Below are positions 25,416 to 33,308 of a DNA stretch of 35,315 bases, piece by piece. How positions within the stretch are numbered: the first letter of the stretch is position 1; each line of letters starts with the position of its first letter. The stretch comes from Planctomycetota bacterium (GTDB lineage Bacteria > Planctomycetota > GCA-002687715), in NCBI GenBank assembly GCA_002683135.1, contig NYSS01000049.1:8036-43350 (forward strand), in the 5' to 3' direction. The notes below the pieces were generated by a model, which saw only the letters and a list, made by a program, of their open reading frames with translations, was not told the origin of the DNA and made no database searches. The translations under genes were made by a program, and so were the position numbers.

Positions 25416-25454
25416 CGCCAGCGGTAGCGAGCCGAGGCTCGCTCGCGAAGGCCG

Positions 25455-27605
25455 TCAGTTGACGGTGATGTTGTTGCCGGAATCCATGGTGATGGAACTG
25501 AAGCCCGCCGGGCTGCCCCCACCCACCTGTTCGTACACGGCCTGGGTGGCGCCGTAGCTCGTGGTGCTCCCGACCAGGGATGACCACGTCACGCTGTTAC
25601 CGGTGGCGCCACTGCCGGGGCTGAACCCGACGATGGTGCTGGTGCCCCAGCTGCCGTTGACAGTGTGGCTCGCGATGGAGATGTCGCCGTTGGTCAAGAA
25701 GTCGATGTCGAAGTCGACGGTCGCCGACGCGCCCCACTCGACTACCCCAACGAACTGCACGCTCAGGCCCGCGGCGCTGGAGACCGATTGGACGGTGCCC
25801 TGGCCGCTCGGGTTGAGGTCCGACCACTGCCCCGCGATCCTCGGCATCTCGCTGAGGAACTCGCTGACCGACGAGGTGAAGTCGTCGCTGCCGGTGTTGG
25901 CCGAGACCGAGCCGTTCGAGTTGATGTACAGGGTCGTGTAGTTGGTGCCGTAGAGCGCCACGTTGCTGAGGCAATCGTGGGTGCCGCCGGTCCCCAGGGT
26001 GATCGCGATGTTGTCATCGTCGCCGAGGGAGTGGGTGACGGTCGACGCGCTGCACGCGACGACGTCCAGCTCGGCCGCCGCGCTGACGTTGAAGCCGATG
26101 GGCGAACCTGGGTTGGTGATCGCCATCTGCGTGACGATGTCCATCGGCGCGGATGGCGCGGTGAACACGAATGAGGAGCTCGTGGTCGGCTGCCAGTCCC
26201 AGAGCTGGAGCATGGTGGCGCCGAGGTCCAGGTTGACGATCTGGCCGTCCGCGAAGAGGGTGCCGCCACCGCTCGCCGGGAGGGCTGCGCCGCCTTGATA
26301 GAAGATGTCCTGGAGACTGCCGGTGGCGCCGACGTTGCTGCTGTAGTTCACCGTGCCCGAGTCTCCGAAGTTCATCGAAACCTGGATGGGGCCCGTGAAG
26401 CCGTTGTTGGTGAGGCCGTTCATGTCCAACGACGCCGCGGGCTGGTTGGTCATGTAGTCGGGGACCGGCGGCGGCGGCGGAGCACCGAAGGTGAACGACT
26501 GGTTGTTCTTGTAGTGATGCACCGTGATGTCGCCCGGGGCGGTGTCGGAGTCGAAGGTGAACGTGTGGCACGAGCCCCAGCGGAGGGCAGCCCCTTCCGG
26601 GTTGCTGGCGAAGGTGTGCGGGGAGTCCCAACTGACGGCGCCGCCGGCGTGGACGCCGCTCCAGTTGTTCGACTGGAACAGCTCGCCGCTGTGGTAGTCG
26701 GCGTCGAGGAACTGCAGGTTGGTGACGGTCGCGCCTGAGGGCATGGAGATGGAGATGCCGCCGGCCGCCAGATTCGAGTTCAGGTTGTGGAGCGCGAACA
26801 CGTAGCGGTTCATGCCGCCACCGAGGCTGATGATGTTCGTTCCGAGGTAGAAGCGGCCGTCGTTCGGGACGTCGTAGGTCACGACGTTCACGCCCGGGTC
26901 CACGTTGGGCCAGGCCATGATCGCGGGCTGTTGCTGCACGGTCGGACCGGTGAGCGTCATGTCGCCGTTGGCGGAGTTCGACAGCTCGCGGTGCGAGGCG
27001 TTGTTGTTGTGGTTGCCGGCGACCGCGTCGTCATTGGCGACGTACTGAGCTTCGATGTAGAAGCGGGTGCCGGACGGTTGGTTCATCACGAGGGCGCTGG
27101 GGGCGCGCAGCCGCGAACTCGTAGAGTCGGAGATGGTCGCGCCGTAGCTCGGCGGGTAGGTGTAGACGCCGTTCGATGCGTTGACCTCGTTGCGCGGGCC
27201 GAGCGAGCCCTGAGAGCCGTTGCGGCCGGCCGAGTACGGGTCGGAGCAGCCGACGCCGAGGGCTGTGCCGTTCGAGTGCGGGGTGCACGTGCCGCACAGG
27301 TTGCCTTGCAGCGCGAAGAAGCCGTGTTTGAGCCACGACATCCCAAGTTGGCGGAAGACACCGTCGCGCACGCGGTACATCTGCTGGGCGATGATCGGGT
27401 GCTGATTCGTGCTGGAGATCCAGTTCAGCGGGACTGACCCGATGTTGCACGACGTGGTTGCTACGGAATACGCGTGGAAGCCGCCAGCCGGGCTGTAGTT
27501 GTTGAGCGACGGGAGCGCTCCGACGATGACGTCGGCACCTTGGCCGACGCTCACGCCACACATAGCCAGGACGAGGGCGATCGAGACGAGACTGCGAGAT
27601 TTCAC
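25455..27605 (-). CDS. Large secreted protein of unknown function with nidogen-like C-terminal region
   Basis: This protein has 716 aa if it starts at GTG 27605, which is preceded by GGAG seven bases upstream and opens a signal peptide (VKSRSLVSIALVLAMCGVS, cleaved near GQG). The upstream in-frame ATG at 27650 is less likely. I do not recognise the N-terminal part (LNNYSPAGGFHAYSVATTSCN, VPLNWISSTNQHPIIAQQMYRV), which looks like a planctomycete-type conserved secreted domain with paired cysteines (LCGTCTPH). A Pro-rich linker (PPPPPVPDY) separates it from a beta-rich C-terminal part. The last about 130 residues (PRIAGQWSDLNPSGQGTV, VVEWG, FDIDFLTNGDISI, VGFSPGSGATGN) recall nidogen-like extracellular domains. 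The same C-terminal module recurs at 34749-35150. It is Asn/Ser-rich and probably a surface or matrix protein. Confidence 0.75.
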   Translation of the reverse strand: MKSRSLVSIALVLAMCGVSVGQGADVIVGALPSLNNYSPAGGFHAYSVATTSCNIGSVPLNWISSTNQHPIIAQQMYRVRDGVFRQLGMSWLKHGFFALQGNLCGTCTPHSNGTALGVGCSDPYSAGRNGSQGSLGPRNEVNASNGVYTYPPSYGATISDSTSSRLRAPSALVMNQPSGTRFYIEAQYVANDDAVAGNHNNNASHRELSNSANGDMTLTGPTVQQQPAIMAWPNVDPGVNVVTYDVPNDGRFYLGTNIISLGGGMNRYVFALHNLNSNLAAGGISISMPSGATVTNLQFLDADYHSGELFQSNNWSGVHAGGAVSWDSPHTFASNPEGAALRWGSCHTFTFDSDTAPGDITVHHYKNNQSFTFGAPPPPPVPDYMTNQPAASLDMNGLTNNGFTGPIQVSMNFGDSGTVNYSSNVGATGSLQDIFYQGGAALPASGGGTLFADGQIVNLDLGATMLQLWDWQPTTSSSFVFTAPSAPMDIVTQMAITNPGSPIGFNVSAAAELDVVACSASTVTHSLGDDDNIAITLGTGGTHDCLSNVALYGTNYTTLYINSNGSVSANTGSDDFTSSVSEFLSEMPRIAGQWSDLNPSGQGTVQSVSSAAGLSVQFVGVVEWGASATVDFDIDFLTNGDISIASHTVNGSWGTSTIVGFSPGSGATGNSVTWSSLVGSTTSYGATQAVYEQVGGGSPAGFSSITMDSGNNITVN

Positions 27606-27818
27606 ACCCAAACTCCGAATCGGTAGTGGAGGGGAACGGGAATCGTCCATGAGGACGCATCTACGCCCGGTTACGCAGGAAGCGCGAACAGGACCCACAC
27701 ACATTGTGCCCTTTCACCCAGGTTTGATCCAAGGCCGGCTAGGAGCGGAATGGGTTTCTCCCGGCGAAAATGGGTCCTGAAGGCCATTCGTGACCCCGAC
27801 CGGGGCTCGGTGACCGTT

Positions 27819-27838
27819 GAGGGGCGGTGACGCCCCTC
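27819..27838 (+). promoter_or_regulatory. Stem-loop upstream of the double-kinase gene
   Basis: GAGGGGCG (27819-27826) pairs with CGCCCCTC (27831-27838) around GTGA. It lies 50 bases before the ATG at 27889 and could be a leader structure or a terminator for upstream transcripts. Nothing further identifies it. Confidence 0.3.
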
Positions 27839-27888
27839 TATCATGGGCGTTGGTGCGCGCGGTCCTCTGCCGTCGCCTGACCCTGCTT

Positions 27889-29487
27889 ATGTCCTTTGAA
27901 ACAGCCACTTTACGCGATGCTTCGGGGCTTCCTTGGCGGGTCCTGGACTCCTGGCTTGGGCGTCTGTTCCACGGCGACGTCTTCCTGCCGGATGGGCTGA
28001 TCGCCCGTCGGGACGTCCTCAAGCAGTCGGGGAGTCGCGTGGTCGAGGCGGTGACCCTTGCCTCAGGGGAGCGTGTGGTCGTTAAGCGCTATCCCTACAG
28101 GCCGGGTTTGGAAGGTTTCAAGCGGTGGCTCCCGGTCAGCGCCGCCCGGGCGGAGTGGGAAAACGGGCGCATACTGCAGGATCTGGGGCTCCCCTGCGCC
28201 GCTCCGATTGCCTACGGCCGCACGGGCGGGGCCAGCGGCGAGCGAGCAGCTGAGGTGCTGGTCACTGGGTGGGTCGACGACAGCCTCGATCTCGCCGATC
28301 TCTGGAAGCCTGGGGTGTTGCCCCCGGATGCTCGGCGCGCCCTGATCGAGTCCGTTGCCGGGCTGGTGAGGCGGTTGCACAACGCTGGGGTTACCCACCA
28401 GGACCCACACCTGAGGAACTTCTTGGCCCGACGGGCAGGGGCAGGGTGGACCGTGGTGCCGATTGACTTGCGGAGGCTCAAGACGGGGCAACGGATGGGT
28501 ATTTCGGCGCGCGACGCGAACCTGTCGCTCCTGTACCAGACCATGGGGATCGTCGCATCGAAGGCCCAACGGCTCCGGTTCCTGACCACTTACCTCGACG
28601 AGGGCGACGAGGTGGGTCGTCGGGCCCGCGCCTTACGCCTGGAGCAGCAGGGTGAACGGCAGGTGCGTCGCTATCGCCGCCGCCGCTCCGCCGCCGCCTT
28701 GGGCTCCAACTCGCGATTCGAGTTGTACGAAGCCGGTGGTATCCGGTGGCACCTCAGAACAGAGCTCCGCGACGACGAACTCGAGGGTGTTCTGGCGGAT
28801 CCGGAGTCGGCGTTCGACGCCCCGGACGAGGTGCTGAAGCAGGGCCGGAGCGCCCAGGTCATCGTCAAGGATGGTTGGGTCGTCAAACGCTTCTGCGCGA
28901 CGCGCCGGCGGCGGCTCATCCTTGATCGAGTGCTGAGGGGAAAGGCTGCCCGGGCTCTCCGGAGCGCATTCTTGCTGGAGCTGAGCGGTATCCCGACCCC
29001 GAAGGTGGCGGCGTCGGGAAAGCGAGTCGAGGGTGGAGTGGTTCGTTGTAGCTACCTTGTGACACAGCGGGTTACGGCTGCTCGCCACATCGACGTGGCG
29101 ATGGTGGAGGCCGCGCCGGAGGCCAGAGCGGCCCTGATTCAGGCAACCGGGGTCCTCATTGGTGTCCTCCACGCCCAGGGAGCGGCGCATCGCGATCTGA
29201 AGGCGGGAAATATCGTCGTTGGCGGCGACGGGGAGCCCTGGCTGATCGACCTGGACGGGATCAGTCTCCGGGGCACGGTGTCTGCGCCGCGCGCTGCCCA
29301 TGATCTGGCCCGCCTGTTTCGCGACCTCCGGGCGCGGGCAGGTGTTACGTCACTGGAGGAGCGCGATCTGGTCGGCGCGTACGCGTGCGCTGCTCGCTTG
29401 GACGCCGCTGATGTCCCCCCTTTGCTGGCGTCAATCGAGCGGACTCCACGCCTGCGTGCCGGTCGCCGGGCCGACGTCACAGATTGA
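27889..29487 (+). CDS. Protein with two fused WaaP/Kdo-kinase-like domains
   Basis: This 532-aa protein starts at ATG 27889 (MSFETATLRD); a Shine-Dalgarno is weak. It has two complete kinase-like domains in tandem. The first has VVKR (Lys66), a catalytic loop THQDPHLRNFL (169-179, Asp172) with Gln for the usual Arg, and IDLRRL (metal Asp about 192). The second has VVKRF (Lys333), AHRDLKAGNIVV (433-444, Asp436) and IDLDGI (Asp454). A basic region, RRYRRRRSAAA (260-270), links them. Both look like LPS-core (WaaP/KdkA-type) kinases, and both keep key residues, so both may be active, perhaps on two core sugars. I know no characterised family with this fusion; each domain alone is about the normal size. 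Confidence 0.8.
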   Translation: MSFETATLRDASGLPWRVLDSWLGRLFHGDVFLPDGLIARRDVLKQSGSRVVEAVTLASGERVVVKRYPYRPGLEGFKRWLPVSAARAEWENGRILQDLGLPCAAPIAYGRTGGASGERAAEVLVTGWVDDSLDLADLWKPGVLPPDARRALIESVAGLVRRLHNAGVTHQDPHLRNFLARRAGAGWTVVPIDLRRLKTGQRMGISARDANLSLLYQTMGIVASKAQRLRFLTTYLDEGDEVGRRARALRLEQQGERQVRRYRRRRSAAALGSNSRFELYEAGGIRWHLRTELRDDELEGVLADPESAFDAPDEVLKQGRSAQVIVKDGWVVKRFCATRRRRLILDRVLRGKAARALRSAFLLELSGIPTPKVAASGKRVEGGVVRCSYLVTQRVTAARHIDVAMVEAAPEARAALIQATGVLIGVLHAQGAAHRDLKAGNIVVGGDGEPWLIDLDGISLRGTVSAPRAAHDLARLFRDLRARAGVTSLEERDLVGAYACAARLDAADVPPLLASIERTPRLRAGRRADVTD

Positions 29488-29600
29488 AACAACGGTGTGG
29501 AAAGGACTGTCACGTTTCGGGGCTTGACACCTCTGCGTCCAGTGCACCCATTGCAGAACCCGACGTTTTTGCCAGGTGTATTTTTGATGTCTGCGCGTCA

Positions 29601-29645
29601 GCGCCACAGGGTGTCGCAATGTGGCGCATGGGCCTCCTCGAGGCC
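29601..29645 (+). ncRNA. Candidate structured RNA: two adjacent hairpins
   Basis: GCGCCACA (29601-29608) pairs with TGTGGCGC (29620-29627) around an 11-nt loop. It is followed at about 29631 by GGCCTC-CTC-GAGGCC, and then an A-rich run at about 29661. Two strong stems in an otherwise low-structure, low-GC spacer suggest a leader RNA or small RNA. There is no match to a known family that I can recognise. Confidence 0.25.
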
Positions 29646-29863
29646 GCGTTCCCTCGCGCGAAAAAAAATAAACGTCGCATACGACAGAGCGAGTGAACAC
29701 GCGTCGACCTTTGCAAACCACCTGTTCTGTAGGGCATCGGTGACGCGCACTCGCGCTCGTTGAGAAGTACTGTCGACAAACACAAACGACTTGCGTTCGT
29801 GCTGCGCGCACTGCGTGAAGGAAATGGGGTTGACCGTTCCGCGCCACGTGGAAAGATGCTCGC

Positions 29864-29918
29864 CGCGCTCGTCGTTGCATTCCCCCCCAGTAAGTACCGC
29901 GCGCTCGTCGTCGCCTTC
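29864..29918 (+). repeat. Imperfect 19-bp direct repeat before the yaaA-like gene
   Basis: CGCGCTCGTCGTTGCATTC (29864-29882) recurs as CGCGCTCGTCGTCGCCTTC (29900-29918), with two mismatches and centres 36 bp apart. A shorter related piece, CTCGTCGCTGCAT, lies inside the start of the gene. These could be regulator-binding sites. Confidence 0.3.
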
Positions 29919-29933
29919 CACAACACATTCAGA

Positions 29934-30731
29934 ATGTCGCAGAAGAAGATTCGAATTCTCGTCGCTGCATCGGACCGCAAGCAATCTGGCGGTACGGAGG
30001 CGTACAGCTTCAGGGAGGCGCAGGAGGAGCGGGCTTGGAACCGTTTTCCTTCGATCACTCCTGCCCGTGACGAGGCCGTTCGCGAGTTTTTGTCCGCGAT
30101 TAACGGGCAGGGGCATGGGGAGGAGGTCTTGCGCCTCGCCGGTGCTCGTCTCGCTCAGGCGACGGAGAAGAACCTCGCGTTCTGCCATGGGCGCCTGCTG
30201 CCCGTCCTGGAGCGGGAGCGCGGGCCCCTTTTCTCGGCGTTAGGGGCCCTGTCGCCGGATCTGGTGCGCCGTCTGAGCGACGAGATGGTCGTCGTTTGCC
30301 CGCTCCTCGGCATCCTTGCACCGACTGACATGGTGCCCGAATACCGGTGTCCTGTCGGAGCGCAGATCCCTGGTTGGGGTTCCCTCCACACGCATTGGAA
30401 AAAGCACCTGGGGCCGGTCCTTGGGCGCCTTTGCCGCAACCGCCGCGTCTTTTCGTTCCTGCCGAATCGGCTGCGTGCCTTGTGGACGCCGGGGAGCAGC
30501 GTAGACGAGTTCATCAGCATCCAATTTGCGACCCGTCGTACGGATGGCGGGTTGCGAGTCGAGAACGCGGGCGCTGGAAAGCTCGCGGGCGCCATGATCA
30601 GGGCCATGTTGGACGAGGACTTGCTGGACCCATCTCAGCTGATGTCCTGGAAGGCCCCCTCGGGCCACGTGTATTCCGCGGTTCACAGCGAGCGGTCCGA
30701 AGGTCGTTGGGGCATGGTGTTCGTTCGCTGA
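29934..30731 (+). CDS. YaaA-like (DUF328) peroxide-stress protein
   Basis: This 265-aa protein starts at ATG 29934 (MSQKKIRILV). The frame is open upstream but that part is low-complexity and not like the family. The length is close to that of YaaA (about 258). The MSQKKIRILVAASDRK start, LLGILAPTDMVPEYRCPVGAQI (like YaaA PYRLEMGT), THWKKHLGPVLGRL and the end WKAPSGHVYSAVHSERSEGRWGMVF fit DUF328. YaaA lowers free iron and protects DNA under peroxide stress in E. coli. A role here is inferred from family. It has a long, odd leader, and a strong inverted repeat lies after it. I am moderately sure of the family. Confidence 0.6.
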   Translation: MSQKKIRILVAASDRKQSGGTEAYSFREAQEERAWNRFPSITPARDEAVREFLSAINGQGHGEEVLRLAGARLAQATEKNLAFCHGRLLPVLERERGPLFSALGALSPDLVRRLSDEMVVVCPLLGILAPTDMVPEYRCPVGAQIPGWGSLHTHWKKHLGPVLGRLCRNRRVFSFLPNRLRALWTPGSSVDEFISIQFATRRTDGGLRVENAGAGKLAGAMIRAMLDEDLLDPSQLMSWKAPSGHVYSAVHSERSEGRWGMVFVR

Positions 30732-30749
30732 TCGTCCTGTCCGGAGGGC

Positions 30750-30833
30750 TGAGCGCGCTTCTCCGGTCCCGATGAGGTATCGACCTAGGTCGGTGCGGGG
30801 AGGGTTTGTCGGGGCCGGTGAAGCGCGCTCAGT
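30750..30833. repeat. 84-bp imperfect inverted repeat with a palindromic tip
   Basis: The outer 12 bases, CTGAGCGCGCTT (30750-30761), are perfectly complementary to AAGCGCGCTCAG (30822-30833). Pairing continues inward (CCGG with CCGG, CCCGA with TCGGG) to about 28 bp with about five mismatches or wobbles. The tip holds a perfect 12-bp palindrome, CGACCTAGGTCG (30782-30793). It fills the spacer between the yaaA-like and rluA-like genes, with 18 and 17 bases left on either side. Confidence 0.65.
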
Positions 30834-30850
30834 GCGCTACGATCCCGTCC

Positions 30851-31516
30851 ATGCCCCCGCTGACCGTGCTCCATGAGGACGAGCGCCTGCTCGTCTGCGC
30901 CAAGCCCCCGAACCTCTTGACGGTCCCGCCGCCGGGTGGGAGTGGCGAGGGCGAGGATACGCTGGCCGGCCGGCTGCTACGGGAGGGCCACGGCAGGCTG
31001 TTTCCTGTCCATCGGCTGGACCGCGAGACCTCGGGCGTGGTGGTGCTCGCCCGCGACAAGGAGGCCCGAGACGCACTCATGGACGTCTTTAAGCGGCGCG
31101 AGGTGCGCAAGGGATACATCGCTTGGGTCCAGGGACACCCGGAGCCGCCGCACGGCGTGCTGCGGTTCCCGATCAAGGATCTCGGTGTTCGTGCCATTGT
31201 CGCGCCTGATGGCCAACCAGCCGAGACTCGTTATCAGGTGAAGGCGCGCCTGGGGCCGTGCGCTCGGATCGAGATCGATCTGCTGACCGGCCGTCACAAC
31301 CAGATCCGCATCCACTTCTGCCACATTGGTCACCCCCTGGTGGGCGAACGTAAGTACGCGCGAGGCAAGGACGCGACGGTCCGTCACAAGCGCGCCGCCT
31401 TGCACGCATCCTGGCTTCGGTTGCTCCATCCCTTCGGAGGTGAACGGGTCCACGTCCGGGCTCCGGTTCCTCAGGACCTGCGCAACCTGGAGGAGCGTCT
31501 GCGCGGTCATCTCTGA
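30851..31516 (+). CDS. RluA-family pseudouridine synthase
   Basis: This 221-aa enzyme starts at ATG 30851 (MPPLTVLHEDERLLVCAKPP). It has the catalytic motif HRLDRETSG (residues 54-62), whose Asp57 is the active-site Asp of pseudouridine synthases. VCAKPPNLLTVP, KGYIAWVQG, and LLTGRHNQIRIHFCHIGHPLVGERKY are the family's other motifs. It lacks an S4 RNA-binding domain, so it is of the short RluA/TruC-like type, and probably modifies tRNA or rRNA. The start lies close after an 84-bp inverted repeat. Confidence 0.92.
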   Translation: MPPLTVLHEDERLLVCAKPPNLLTVPPPGGSGEGEDTLAGRLLREGHGRLFPVHRLDRETSGVVVLARDKEARDALMDVFKRREVRKGYIAWVQGHPEPPHGVLRFPIKDLGVRAIVAPDGQPAETRYQVKARLGPCARIEIDLLTGRHNQIRIHFCHIGHPLVGERKYARGKDATVRHKRAALHASWLRLLHPFGGERVHVRAPVPQDLRNLEERLRGHL

Positions 31517-31616
31517 CCGAGGGCCGGAAAGACCATTTTTTGCTTCCGGTCTGTTCTCGCAATCAGATCAAGGGTGTGGAGCCCGGGATGTACCGGGTGC
31601 CATGACAATTTGAACA

Positions 31617-31697
31617 TCCGATCCGCGGGGATCGGAACGCGGTACAGGGAACAGATTGGAGGCCACTCCCTCTCACGAGGGTGTGGCTTCCGATTTT
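31617..31697. terminator. Stacked hairpins between convergent rluA-like and mlaFE genes
   Basis: A first stem, TCCGATCC (31617-31624) with GGATCGGA (31629-31636), closes GCGG. A second, larger one, GGAGGCCAC (31658-31666) with GTGGCTTCC (31683-31691, one G-T wobble), encloses CCCTC-TCAC-GAGGG (31668-31681) and is followed by GATTTT. The second resembles an intrinsic terminator for the plus-strand gene. A weaker stem (CCGGAA/TTCCGG, 31524-31549) lies just after the rluA-like stop. Confidence 0.6.
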
Positions 31698-31715
31698 ACC
31701 GGGTCACCTGGCGAA

Positions 31716-33308
31716 CTAAAATTCGAGGAAGGCGAAGACCATGTGGACGATCAGCACGAAGACCGTCGCGTGGATGATGGTCGAGGTGACGCCGGCCGCA
31801 ACCGCCGCTCCCGAGGCTTTCTCCCGCATGCCCACGTGGTAAGCGATCGCGGCGGTGCCGAGGGCCGAAATCAGGAGCTTGCCGAGTACCCAGAGGCTGC
31901 CGCCGGGGAAGGGGCCCCAATCCCACCCGACGAGCCGGTGGAACTCCTCGTTGAACGCGAACGGCCCGTGTCCCGGATGGGTTCCGAGGAAAACGGCGAC
32001 CGCAGCGATGCGCGCGACCGCGTAGGAGATAGCGAAGAGCAACGGGATACCGATGAGGCTGGAGATCCCCAGGCCGGTGAGCAGGTAGCGTTCAGGGCGG
32101 ATGCCATGACTCCGCAGGGCGTCCGCCTGGCGCGTGAGGACGCGGTTGCCAACGTCGGAGGCGATCGCGGCGCCGGCGCGCGACGCGAACAGCAGCGTCG
32201 TGATTCCCGGGATCACCACGCGGTACAGCGCGAATCCCAGTGACCCGATGAATTCCTCGACGAGGACAGGCTCCGTATAGCCCTGGAGAGGCAGGAGCGC
32301 GAACATGAAGAAGGTCGTGATGAAGCCGCAGATCAGTCCGGCGAGCGCCAGAAACGGGATCGCCGATCCTAGTGTCCCGAGGCGCAGGTAGCGCCAAAGG
32401 AACCGCAGCCCCCACTTGCGTGAGGGGTAGCGCGGGATCAGGTGGACCAGCGTGCGAGCGGCGCCGATGACAAAGTCGCCGGTGCCCTCCAGGAACCCGA
32501 CCACGGATCGCCGCAGCCACGGCGCGGGCTCCCGCCGTTCGGGATCAGCGGCGCGCCAGCCGCGGAGGGCGGCGAGGGCGTTATCGACCTCCGAATCGGC
32601 GACCTCCCGCAGGCTCCGTTCCCGAGGATCGAGGAACAGGACCCGGTCGGCGATCTCCCTGAGGGAGACGATGTCGTGGGTGACCACGATGGAGGTCATG
32701 CCGTGCCGATCGTGCGCCTCGCGGATGCGCCGGGCCACGTCCACGCTCATGGCGGGGTCGAGCCCGGAGGTGGGCTCGTCGTAAAACAGGAGCTGGGGGC
32801 CAAACGCCATGGTGCGAGCGAGGGCGAGCCGTTGCTTCATGCCGCCTGACATTTGGGCGGGGTAGAGGTTGCCCGGGAGGCCGAACTCTTCCAGGAGTGC
32901 GTCCGCGGTAGCCCGACGGTCCCTCGCGGGGGTGCCTCCGTTCGACGCCGTCGGTGTGGCCTGATGATCGAGCCCGAACATGATGTTGCCCCTGGCGTCG
33001 ACGTCATCCAGGAGCGCGAAGTCCTGAAACACGATCCCGGTGCCGGGGATTCCCGCGCCGCCGTCGCGGTTCGTGGCGTCGTGTCCGAGGACCTGCACCG
33101 TGCCGGTCGCCGTCACGGCCCCGGCCGGGCGCAGCAAGCCGGAGAGCAGCGCCAGCGTCAGGGACTTTCCGGTCCCGCTCGCACCCACGAGCAGGACGAG
33201 CTCTCCTCGGGCGATCTCCGCGCAGGCGTCCTCGAGCAGCGCGCGATTCTGTACGCGGAGCTGGAGGTTCTGGATGCGAATGGCCGGATCATTGGGGGGC
33301 TCTGTCAC
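31716..33308 (-). CDS. Fused Mla-type transporter: MlaF ATPase joined to MlaE permease
   Basis: This 530-aa protein joins two proteins that are separate in the Mla system. Residues 10-250 are an ABC ATPase: Walker A GASGTGKS (42-49), Q-loop GIVFQDFALLDDV, signature MSGGMKQR, Walker B LLFYDEPTSGLDP and H-loop VVTHDI. Residues 280-530 are an MlaE-type permease (FIGSLGFALYRVVIPGITTLLFASRAGAAIASDVGNRV, ending GVTSTIIHATVFVLIVHMVFAF) with several membrane spans. It overlaps the upstream MCE-like gene by four bases (ATGA). The complex should move phospholipid between the inner and outer membranes. A single ATPase-permease chain would dimerise. The fusion is unusual against the textbook system; no MlaB-like gene is visible. 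Confidence 0.85.
   Translation of the reverse strand: MTEPPNDPAIRIQNLQLRVQNRALLEDACAEIARGELVLLVGASGTGKSLTLALLSGLLRPAGAVTATGTVQVLGHDATNRDGGAGIPGTGIVFQDFALLDDVDARGNIMFGLDHQATPTASNGGTPARDRRATADALLEEFGLPGNLYPAQMSGGMKQRLALARTMAFGPQLLFYDEPTSGLDPAMSVDVARRIREAHDRHGMTSIVVTHDIVSLREIADRVLFLDPRERSLREVADSEVDNALAALRGWRAADPERREPAPWLRRSVVGFLEGTGDFVIGAARTLVHLIPRYPSRKWGLRFLWRYLRLGTLGSAIPFLALAGLICGFITTFFMFALLPLQGYTEPVLVEEFIGSLGFALYRVVIPGITTLLFASRAGAAIASDVGNRVLTRQADALRSHGIRPERYLLTGLGISSLIGIPLLFAISYAVARIAAVAVFLGTHPGHGPFAFNEEFHRLVGWDWGPFPGGSLWVLGKLLISALGTAAIAYHVGMREKASGAAVAAGVTSTIIHATVFVLIVHMVFAFLEF

Larger units (their letters stand above)
29488..29933. other. Long compositionally distinct spacer before the yaaA-like gene
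   Basis: This 446-bp stretch has a clearly lower GC content than its flanks, homopolymer runs (GTTTTTG, GTATTTTTG, an eight-A run, CCCCCCC) and no convincing gene. It contains a perfect 8-bp stem-loop at 29601-29627, a 6-bp one just after it (GGCCTC-CTC-GAGGCC), and a TTGACA box at 29524-29529 without a clear -10. It may hold a long 5' leader, an RNA gene or remnants of transferred DNA. Confidence 0.4.

Noticed and set aside
29760-29933. N-terminal extension of the yaaA-like protein from 29760
   Set aside because: The extra 58 residues are unlike the family, and ATG 29934 gives the normal length and start.
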